Assembly (NCBI GenBank): GCA_011037195.1
Contig: JAAEAF010003392.1
Span: forward strand, 62,001 to 126,000
DNA: 64,000 nt
Source: Triatoma infestans
Lineage: Eukaryota > Arthropoda > Insecta > Hemiptera > Reduviidae
Reading direction: 5' to 3'
In this document: positions 25,001 through 37,000 of the stretch, piece after piece
Position numbering within the stretch: the stretch's first letter is position 1
Layout: the number at the start of each line of letters is the position of its first letter
Notes under the pieces: generated by a model
Told to the model about the DNA's origin: nothing
The model's input: the letters and a program-made list of their open reading frames with translations, nothing else
Database searches by the model: none
Program-made: the position numbers and the translations under genes

Positions 25001-28000
25001 ACTTTTATTATTATTCCCATTCTCAATGGTCTAATGATAAATTTTCTTCAAGGTTGAGATTTTTACTAGATGTTTAGTTGCCTTTAATATTATATAAGTG
25101 GCAGGATCGTACTACACACTGAAATGGCAGATTAAAGGAAACCTAACATCGCAGGAGGGTTTTCTGGCCCTATAAACTCAATTTTTCCAGAATAATATTT
25201 CAAAAATGGTGGGCCTATTAACAAGTAGTTAGTAAGTATAATTAAGGGTTATTGTTTGGCGCCGTTATGATGAAATTGGGAGAAACTGAATATTTATTCT
25301 GTAAAGAAGAATATCGGGAATCGGATTTGACATAACTTCAGGTCATCTATCCGTTCTAAACAAAATATCCTGTTTTGAGGAATCTGGTTTTGAGTTAACC
25401 TGTTCTCTCTTTCACATACCCGCACATCTTTCACTACCTACATATTTCCTTTCTCACGAGACCATTATTTCATGAATTTGATAATGGGCGATCAATGGCT
25501 TATAAACACCTCAGTAAAGACTTATTTCCGACAGCGGCTCACTATTTTTCAAGCTTCTTCCTCCCCCCTTTTAAAGGCAAGTACTGTTTGGAAATAGACG
25601 CATTCGGGTAATGCTTGCAGTGGAATGTCATCTAACCCTAAAAAATGATCAAGCTCTTGAGGTTTGGTTTGTGACCATTTGAGAACTCGAAGGTACATTC
25701 AGGGAAGGTATTGCCTGAGTCTTGATGACTTTTTATTGTATTTGTGGGCAGGCTGGATTTAAACACTAAGTAATCTTTCGGTGGAACTTTGTTTCCGCAG
25801 TTCTACACCTTAGAGATCACGAGATTTTCAAATATCCAAGCTAACATGTCCAAGTATTTATGTGCGAGTTTCATCTATTGAGTTAAGGAATATCGACTAG
25901 TGCGAATTTCATATCCAGTGTTCCATATACCAATATTCCAAGCCAAATTACATTATTTTAAATATTTATTTCATGTGACAATTGTAATTAATCGCAAAAA
26001 ATATATACATATATATGTACGTATATAGTCATGTGGCTTCGTAAATTTTTTCTTTTTTATAACTTGTGCATTAACCCTTTGGACATTCAGGATTTCCATT
26101 AACTTAAAAATCAAACAATAAAATCAATGGAAACAGATTTAAAGTTAAAATTCCAGAATTTAAAATCTTACGAAAAGTAACTTTTTAAATTACGCAGGAA
26201 ATTAACTCATAAGAGTAAAATATTATTATTCCAGAGAATGAAAATGTCATAAACAGTTTTAGTTAAGAGTTAGCGCTTTCTGTCACAAGGATGTTTTATT
26301 CAAGCAAGAGATTATAGTAAATTTGATATTACTATACAGTTTTAACACAGACGATACTTTTCATAAAATAGTTAGTACTAGAAAGAAAAAGTGAAAGCGA
26401 AGAATAGAAACAATAATAATAACTTTAGAAATAAAAATAAATAACTTTTCTTTATCACAAATAACAGATTTTATCATAAACTCTTCCAATAAGGCATTAT
26501 TATCAGTGGTTTAGGAAGTATGATTAATGTCTCTAAATTTTCTAACATTTTGGCATTAATGGAGCCTTTATGATATAAAGAAGCCATAAAAGCTGTATTT
26601 CCTTATATTCTAGACTGGATTTTGAAGATTTGCCAAAATTAATTAATGTTTTGTTTTTCTGTTATATCTGTTTTATTCGTTCTCACAAAATACATTGCAA
26701 CTCGTACTTCTGTTCATTCCAAAGGTTTTCTTAATAAACTCTAGTGGAAATCAGTGGTGGACAAAATAAACCTTGTCAGAAATGGCTAACCAATTCCTTA
26801 AAACTTAGGCCCGACGAATTGATAAAAATATATCTTTGTTTGTCTTAAAAAAGAAAAGATGCACGCAATATGCTGCAAATATCACCACACAGCACAAGAA
26901 ACAATGCAACAAATTAGTACATCAAACAATGATCCTAAGTCACCAGTTTAAGAGCCACTATAGATGATACAGATAATTGGTTCAAAATACTGAAGCTCTT
27001 AAACAAAGAGTTGTTACACACACACAAAAAAAAAAGATAAATTTTACTATGACGCGATTTAATCTTTCATATAACTTCTTCGTATTTAAAATTAAATGCA
27101 AATATATGACTTGAGAGGAGTTACTTGATTGATTTTAATAGGTGAATCTGTCATTAATATCGAAAACTTGAAAAGAGTGTAATTTGTTCTTATGTGGATC
27201 TATTTATCAAAATATATTTTCTACTAATTGTTCAATATTAATTCTCATTTGAGACTATTGTGTTACAAATTAAAACTGAGAAAATAAGAAGAGTTGTATA
27301 GCCCAAAAAATTTATTTAAAGTAATTTGATACATTATCCCAAAGTATTTTGGAAATAACTTTATTATTAATAATAAGCTGTCCCATTTATTCAGCCTGTA
27401 AAACATAAATAAGAAAAAAAATGTAATACTTTATAAATATTAATAATTACAATTTTCCTACCTGTTTCGCTGTCAGAAGTATCTGAGGAACTACTTGATA
27501 GGCTTGAGCTACTAGAGTCCGAATCTGAACTAGATGAACTTGAAGCTGTTAGCCTTGAAGATGGGCCGCCTGATTTAGCAAAAATTTGATTTACTATACT
27601 AAGTTTTGATTTTCAAAAATTAAATTCCATTATTTTAAGATTATCGAGTGTGTTTATAATTATGATAAACATACAGGCGCTGTAACTGATGAGGTTACTC
27701 AAACATTTATTTATTTGGTAAAGATAACATCTTTACCTTACTGCCTTTACTGGGTAGAGACATTACTGATTAAGTAATAATAAAGAAATCAGTTTTTTTT
27801 TAATAAAAATAACCAGGTCATTAGAGAACGAAAAAAACACGACTTGAACAATTGCTATCATACAATTCCCAATTTTAAAAGAAAAATAACCTGCACTCCG
27901 ACTGATTCAGAATTTTAGCGAAAAATCACAAACTATACAGAGGGTGATCAATTAACTAACAATTCAGGAAGCGAACATCATTTTCGAACGGATTTATTCA

Positions 28001-31000
28001 TTAGCCGATAACCCACTATAATAACAGATCTTCCGATCAAAACAACAGCCATCACTACCACTATCTCATCCGTAAAACTACCACTATTTTACATCCGTAA
28101 AACCTAAGCAGTCATCATAATTTGGGTAATTTCATAAATCGGTCCACCAAGGAACAATGTATTTTTTCACTATCTGTACATTACGCAAAGTCTCTACGAG
28201 AGAGCCAGAAACCAAAACACAACATTGCGAAATAAGCTTGCGGAAATAAATCTGTTTGCGAGATTATTAAAAACCTGGACAAAATAATGTACCATAAACA
28301 CTAACCACTTCCTGCTACTCCAAATCTCAATTCCCAACTATGATTCTATATATATCATACGCATATTATTATATATATATGACGCTGAAGCGTATAATGC
28401 AATGAAATAATATTTACGAGGAAACAGTAAGAAAAAGTATTGCGATAATCTGAAATTTTCCAAATTGCGAAAATATGTTTTCACAAGATTTAGATGTTTT
28501 GTGATCACTTGAATACGAAAAAATCTGATATGAAACACTCAAACAACTTTCTCTTACTCCAGTCCTCAAAGACAATTTTATAGTTAGTGTACCAAATTTA
28601 ATAAAAGTCGTCGAAAACTAATAAAACTGTTCAGTAAAAGCGCACTTCCGGTTTACTAATTTTCTGAAACTCGGAACTTTGGTCATCTATTATTTATAAT
28701 TAATTTTGTTTGAATGATAGAATTTAATAATCACTATGATAGACTTTAGAGAAAAACATAATCCCACCCCTACCCTATGAATTTATCCGTGAGAAATGTT
28801 TTAAATAAAAGTTGTACATCTTTGTATGTGTAGTTTATTTGGGAAGTTTCATTAAAATCGTTGGAGCCATTTTTGAAAAAATCGCGAAAAAGTGAAAAAA
28901 TCATTTGGTAAAGTAAACGCATTTCCGGTCATCCGATTATTTTCAAAACAGGAATTTCAACAACATATTTAATTCTAATTACCATTATTTAGATAACAGA
29001 AATGTCTAATAAACTGAAATAGTACCCGTAACCCCACCATCCCCCAAAAGTACCCTTAAATGAACTTTTCCAGAGAAATGTTTCAAATAAAAGTTGTAGC
29101 TCTTTGTACGTGTAGTTGATATACCATGCTTGAAGAAAATCGTTGGAGCTATTTTTGAGAAAATCGCAAAAAAGTGGGAGAAAAAAAAAATAGTAAAGTG
29201 TAATTTTGACGTATAATTACTGACGACAGACCCATGGTGGTACCCAAGCGGAATATCAAGTTTCAACTTCCTACGGTTTTTCGTTTTTGAGCTATGCTGT
29301 TCACATACATACATACGCGCGCACACACACCCACATTTTCTAAAAACCACTTTTTTTGGACTCAGGGAACCTCAAAACAGATATTTCCGGTGACAACTCG
29401 ATATCGAAAATTTGACACGATTACAATACTTCCTCTTACTAGGAGTATGAAATTTGGCGAATATGGGTAGTGTTTTAATAGAATATCTCCAAACGAAAAA
29501 TCGCAGGAAGCTTTAACTTTGTATTACTACCACATCTGAACAAATATTTCGGGCAAAATCCATCAACCGGAAGTGCGATTTTTCTTTGTTTTTCGTGATT
29601 TTCTCGAATAGGGTTTCAACTATTTTCTTTAAACTTGGTAAACTTTCTACATACATAAGTACTTATCACTTGTACTTTTTCAGAAAAATTATTTTTGGAA
29701 TATCGGACAAATTTACCTTGTCAACAACAGAAAAGTATAATATAGGTAACTATTCTATAATTCTCTGATGTCATGCTAAACTTAGTGGCTGTAAAATTAA
29801 AATTTAGAAATATTTAAAATGATTTCGGAAAATTTTGGGTATGTTATAAAAAAGAAATCAAAAAACCTTTCAACAAATAATAATACTACTAATACTAATA
29901 ATAATAAAAATCAAGATTGATATCAATAATAATATCTGGAATTTTGCCAGTCACAGCAAGTTTTTTTGTCAGAGATATTTTCCGTGAGAGACGGCTTCAA
30001 TGGTAATTGACCAGTTTCGGAGGTTCGCCCATCATCAGGATGTTTTGATAAAACAATGCGATAACACAGACTTACACAAAGGAAAAATCACTTTATACAC
30101 ATTCTTTTTATAAATTCAACAGTTTTCAAATTTTCCTTTATCACTAGAGTCAAGTACCATCAAGTTCGTGTAAATGTTGATCCAGTTCTTTGACTCAAAC
30201 CATAAATTCAAGTAATATGTTTCAATTCCATCATAAAATAAAACCCAATAAAGATGCTAGAGTGGGAAAAACCGAAACCGCTTTTATGCACTTAATGCTA
30301 TGATATGACCGAAAAGATAAATTCAGTTTATGAAAACAAAAGTAATGATCAAATGTCAGTAGCCCACCTTTTTTCGTCTGTTTTTTTGTAGAACCACCCA
30401 GCTGGCCAGATACATCCTGAAGCCGCTTTTCTAGTTCTTGTTTTTTCTCTGCCATTGCTTCGTCCTTTAATTTAGTAGAAACTTTTTTATCTGGAATTTA
30501 AATTAATGCCTAATCACTTTTAAATATTTCCACTTTTTACAATTTAAAGCAATTATTAAAAAAAAAAATCATGATTATAAAGTTTAATTAATTAAAATTA
30601 AGTAAAACAAAAAAAAAAAAAAAAATGGATGAGGAATTTCTATACAAAAACAAAATGCAAGTGCTAAATTTTAAATTTGAAAAAAAAAACAGATTGTTAG
30701 TGATAAAAAATAAAATTAAGTGCTTAAATTAAATTGGAAACAAACATGTGCATTAAAAACTACTTGCTCTTAAAAGCCTTATGTAGCTCCTTAGAAAAAT
30801 GTTACATTAACACTACTACACACAGTTAAGCAATTATAATAATTACCTTTACTAAACATTATTACATAATAAAAAACAAAACAAACCAGCCAGCCAAAAC
30901 ACTAACTAGAGTACTGCCAGAGGCATAAGGGTAGGCTCTGCGCATTTTAAAGCCAAAAAAGGTAGGACAAAATTCGCTGGGATAAAATTATCTATTCATC

Positions 31001-34000
31001 AAAGATAAATATTCCTTGTAAGTATGTGATTGCTAAAAGCAGATCGAAGAATCGGAACATATACAATTATTTCAAATAAATAATGATTTACTGCTCAACA
31101 GTTTTACGCGGCACATTTAGTTATGCTCGAATACGAAAAGAAATACTTCTTTGGTTTTACGCTTAAGTAAGAACATACTGAAACTTCCAAAACAAATCCA
31201 GCTGAATGTCTTCGGCTTGGTTACCTTGCCTTACAATAACCTCTTTTAACCTCAGTAAATAAGAAAAATTGATACATCATAGCAAAATAAACAAATGTAA
31301 AAACCATTGTAGAAAAAGGAGCTGCATAAAATAACCAAGAACTAAACTTACGAACAATGACCGCTACACAAAGCTACAGATGGAAAAAATTATCTATTAC
31401 ATAAATCAATAAGTTATTGGGGAAGTCGAATCCACTGAGAAAATAATAGATTAATGGCAGCTATAAAACAAGTAACAAAAGTAAACATGAAAAATCTTCG
31501 TCATATTATTTTTTTTAATTATAATAGTATTGCGGTCCGTCGGTTATTTGGTCGCAAAAAATGCTAATTTTTGTAAAACTTGTTTTTATAAACGTATTAG
31601 ACGGGTCAATAGGTAAAGTGACAAAAACATAAATAATATAAGACATAAGAGGGGAGAGATTAACTAGTAGTAATGTCCTGGTCTCCCATGCGGAAGTCCC
31701 AGGTTCGAGTTCAGGCACTGCTTGGTCTTTAGATTTTCTATTTCTAGGTGGGTGACATTTAATAATAATAAAAAGGCGCTAAAGACCTTGGCTGTCAATG
31801 CGCCAAAAATAATAATAATAGAGTTTTCTAATGTAAAATATGTTTAAAAAATTCTCGGTCGTTAATTTCCCTTAAGTTGTGCCAAATCATTAAAGACAAC
31901 GAGATCTCGTTAAAAAGGTACTTGGAAAAGTAGGTGAAGAGAGAGATTAAAATTATCTACAACATTGATTCTTTGAACAGCACATGTGGTAAACCAAATT
32001 TCAAAAAATTAACTTTCGACTTTAGCATCACCGTTAACCTACTCTAAATCTTTAATTAATTGTAATGAAGATTGAAAGATATCCACATCTTTCATCCAAT
32101 AAAGAAATACTACAAAATAATTGTATTCTCCATAATAGACAAAGCTATAAATTAAATGTATCACCACTGATTTGTCTTTCATTAAGATAAGTAGTCAAAT
32201 TGAATAAAACAAATAAAATTGCAAATATTTGTTTATATAAAAACAACGTTTATATACATGCAACATTGTATGAGAGAATCTCTTTTGCCCAAAAGCAGAT
32301 TTCAGGGACTAAATCCACCCTAACATTCAAACCAAACCAAGACCCCGCCAATTCACACCCAACCCAAATACTCAATATAGCTTTCGATGGTTCTGAAGTT
32401 AATTTGGTCTATATTTGAATACATAAATTTGAAAAGTATAACAGTATAATAAATGAAATAATTTTATATATACATAAAATTATTAAAATTAACTACAAAT
32501 TTTGTGAATGATTTTTATTTAATGAGTTTATTAGTTCTACACGCAGTTCAGACAGATGACAAATAAAATAATTTATAAAAACAATCACTAGAATTATAAA
32601 CATTATTTCTGTGAAATTCAAATAGCTACAAATTTAAGAAAGAAAATGTGCAAATAAATAAATATACATATAATTTTGTACAAGCTCATCCATACTCATC
32701 CATCCACCCAATCACCATAAAGAAAAAAAAATACATCCACCTTACTTCATTCATAAACCCTCTGGAAACATCAAACTCCATGAAGCTGATGTGGCATATC
32801 TCTGATCAATTTTTAATTTATTTATTTTATACACATTTATTGCTGAAAGTATTAACTGTAGTTGGGAAATTTATTTCAAACAAATAAGTTGCTAAATATG
32901 TAATAACTTATTTTCTGTTTTTTCTAAAAAATTTAAAAAAAAAAATGGAAAATTTGGAAAATGTGACAATAAATTAGATAAAAATAAAACAGACGTTAAA
33001 ATCATAAATAAAAACTGATTTAAAAATAACAAAAAGTATGATCATTGTTTGAAGAGTAAAAATTGTTTAGATATGCCAGCACATAACAAGCCAACCACCA
33101 ACTTACAGTATGGCTTACGTGGCTTTTTCCTGAGGCAGGATGCAACGTAGGATTCCAGTTCCCTTAGCGTTGACGGTTTCAATGTTTCAAAATCTATTTC
33201 GATTTCATCAGGATTGGAATCTCGTAATGAAGGCTCTCTGGTCTGTATAATGTGCACAACTTTGCCCAATTTATCACCTAAAAAGTAAAAACATATTTAA
33301 TATTGTTGGAAGATTTGAGGTTAATATCTATTAAACAATTTATAATATTGGCAATCGTTATAATTGTCTAGTTTTTCCCAGGAAAATACAAGAGATTGTC
33401 CCAAAATATCAATCAATCTAAGGCCCAATAATGTAAGGTGCACGTACCCTTTAAATATCAATGTTATTGTTCCAAAAACAAAAACGAGACTGTGAACTAC
33501 CCTCAAAAAGAAACGAAATAAACGCGGATAAAAACGCGAAATTAAAATTTGGGGCGATAAAATTTGCGGGCGAAATGGCGTCTAATCGTGTACCCAGTCT
33601 GACGGGAAGTTTCGCCATTTCGTGCAACGTTTTTTCTGCCACGTCTCTAGTTCAATACAGAAAATGTTTTTCTTTGCTTGGCATGTTTGTTATAGTGAAA
33701 AAAAAGAAAGTATCTATGGAAGCTAAATTCATTGATGAATTTCCTCTTACGGAGGGCAGTGCCCTCTCTTGAGGAAAAATGGTACCATTTGGTAATATTT
33801 TAAATAATTAAATTAAAATCACCTGGCTAGGAAATAATCTAAATAAATCATATGGACAGTTTTGTGTAATTTTATATTTTATAAAGCAAGGTTGTTAAAT
33901 AGTGTTTAGTTTTTTATTTTCTCCTTGGGCCGAGCTCTTCCTCTAACCATGATTGCGACTGCATGCAAACGGCGAGAATTCGTGGCGATAAAGTTCCACG

Positions 34001-37000
34001 AATGGCGTAGGCTATCAGGCGAATCCGACGCGATTCGCTCTGGCGCCACTTATGCGATTTTGGCTATGCGAAAAATTCGGTAGCTGTGGGGTTCGCTTAA
34101 TATTGTTAATACAATATTATATAGAATGACAAATTTTATTTAAATTTCAACATTTTTATATTTAATAAATATAGAGATGGAGAGAGAGACAACATGCACC
34201 TACCCAGACCGATAGTGGAAGTGATTGTATTGTAATCCGGAAGAGAACGTCAATAACACTGAATCACCCAAATAACATTTGAAATTTAACCCACAAATTC
34301 TACCTAAAGACTACCTACCTAAAATCAATTTTTCTGCACAGAAATAAAAGTTTATATCTGTGCAGTTAGCATTCCGAATTTTGAGGAAATCGTTATAGTC
34401 GTTTTCAAGAAAATTCCAAAAACCTCAAAAACATTTTCTATAAAGTCACACTTCCGTTAACCGATTTTCTTCAAATTTGGAATTCTAGGAATTCTTCTAT
34501 CTAATGTATTATTAAAGCCATATACATCGTCCTGAACTGGTATTTTAGAGGACAGATAAACTTTATTGTTCTCCCAAAAAATCAATTTCCCCGGAAAATG
34601 TTTCCAATAAAAGTGATAAGTATTTTGTAGGCAGTAAACAAAATCGTTGAAACATTTTTGAGAAAAATCACGAAAAACAAGGAAAATAAAACACGTGATA
34701 TCGCACTGCTAGCTGATGGATTTTGGAGGGTATTTCATCAAAATGGTGAGTTAAAACCGAGGAAAGGCATAAGATTGATTATCCGTGAAGTCTTCAGGAA
34801 AGGATTTCTTTAATGCCCAGTAGTTAAATTCCTAGTAGTTCGATACTAGTAGACTCGAGAAAGAGCATGGCTTGCTTTGTAGAAACAAAGAAGTAATTTT
34901 TAAGCTAATCAGATGTTAAAACTGCATCTTTGAATAGTCTAAATGGTGGACGCTTCATCCCTTAGAAAAAGGTATATTCATGATAGTCTTAAAAACTTCA
35001 GAATTGAGGAATGGAAACTCAGGTAAAACTCCTTCACAATCAGATAATTACTAGAAAAACCAAAAAAGCCTTTCTGACAAGAAACAAAAAATTGCTTTCA
35101 ATCCCTATAAATTCACTTATATATAATATAATAGTATAAGTTTGTCTGATTATGCCTCTTATTTGTCCAAAACACCAAAATGTCAGGGCGTTTCGCCCTG
35201 CAAGAAATTTGGGAGGAAATGAGTAGATGAGACGCGCTTACTACATACAAAATAATTTAATGGATCTTATTTATTACCTTCAGTAACAACGAACTTTATG
35301 TGTTGTTTACAATATGAATAGTGAATACGTATTTGTTATTAATAACGTTCTCATTATATTCGTTGAATTACTAGTGTCTTTTAATTAATAGTAACTACAT
35401 TTAATCAATAATTAAGTCTAATTGAAAAAATATAATATGTCAAAAAGAGCCAATAATATGCAAAAAAGCTAGTAAATTTGCACTAAGTAAAATGAGAAGC
35501 TCAAAAGATGAACTGTTAACCAAAACTGTAACCACATCAGTAACACTATGATAACAATACTGGACACAGCAAATTGGGTCAAGACAGCGGAATGTTCTTG
35601 CTCCAAGGTGCAAATCAGAATAAGAATGATAATAACAAACTGGAAGTTGAAATCCAGATCAAAAAAATGGAAATGACTTGGAGGCTATAAGCACCAGAAA
35701 GAAAACAATTGCTTGGAGCATTCTTTTAGATAAATATGAAATAAATGAAATATTACCTATTGTATAGTTTTATAATAATTAATATAACTATTTTTATACA
35801 CATTACAGTTTAGAGCACATATATCTATTCTATATCTATAAAACAGTAAGCTATTTTGTGTCTCGTTTTCAGTCGCGATTAACAGTCACAATATTGGTCA
35901 CGTTTTTGTGAAATGGATGATAATATTGCAAATTCGGCTAGCAGATTTTCAAGCGGCTTGCACCATTTGACACAGACTTTGAGAAAGTTGAGAGTGGATA
36001 GGGGTTGGGCGCCAGAGGGGTGGAGGCTCCCTGTCGGGGGGTTGGGCGGGGCAGGCGCCAAAGGCGACAGGGAGGCGGACCCCCTCCCGGGAGTTTGAGT
36101 GCCAAAGGCGCTAGGGGGGCAGAGCCTTCTAGCTGAGCTGTATGTACAAAAGAGTAAGATTATGTGGTCATGATTTTGTGAAATGCGTAAATACTGCAAA
36201 TGCCGAATGCGCAAGGTGGTGGAGCCATGCTAATATTGCAAATTCAACTGGAAGAATTTTCAAGCGGTTCTGCAGCATTTGACACAGAATTTCTTGAGCA
36301 TGGTAGAGGGGATAAGCGGTTTTGGGACAATAGTGTTGTAAGAAACCAGTTATATTACCGACCTGTCATAATCTTTTCTTTTCTTGGTGGTAAATTCATT
36401 GTGCCACCAAAGGAGGATCAATTGTACCACCCTAGTGGTGCTTGTATGTGGCCACTTAACTAGCACCCTTTCCAGATTATAGTCTCTGAGAAATCTCAAA
36501 ATCTGGGAAGGTTCTAAGGAGTGTATATCTTCCTCCAACATCTAATAACTACCCAGGCTTCCTGGATGATAGCGTCGCAGTCCGGAAGGAGACGTATTGA
36601 AGTCTCCTCTATCTACCAACAGAATCTGCTCGAGCTATTCTATTCGAGGCCCAGCTTTTTCAGGTGTCATTATCTTATTTTCGAATATCTCAAACATTAT
36701 CATAAAACAGTGAGCTTACTGTTTCTTTTTTAAAAATAAGTAAAATAATGCCTATTTTTTCCGGGGGCTTAACGCCCAACTACCAAATTAGGAACGGGGA
36801 GGAGGCGGAAAATATTTCTTATTATTATTCATCTGTGGAAAGGGACCAATCCCTTCGCAAACAACGCCAGTGGTTTCCAAACTTTATGAAATCTGTTCTA
36901 AATATAGTGATAGTTTTCTGCCATAAACAAGTTAAAAAACACCACTTTATGAATTAATGTAGAAAACTTAAGTTGTTACTCATTTTAGATTCCCAGAATT

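Larger units (their letters stand above)
27570..30367 (-). other. Intron between coding exons 13 and 12
   Basis: It holds repeat copy B and the PLE fragment; 27.6-28.5 kb has no recognised content. Confidence 0.5.

Noticed and set aside
36350..36541. Minus-strand frame [17 protein letters not shown]
   Set aside because: Overlaps a dispersed repeat, has no family similarity and no splice partner in the BET frame.
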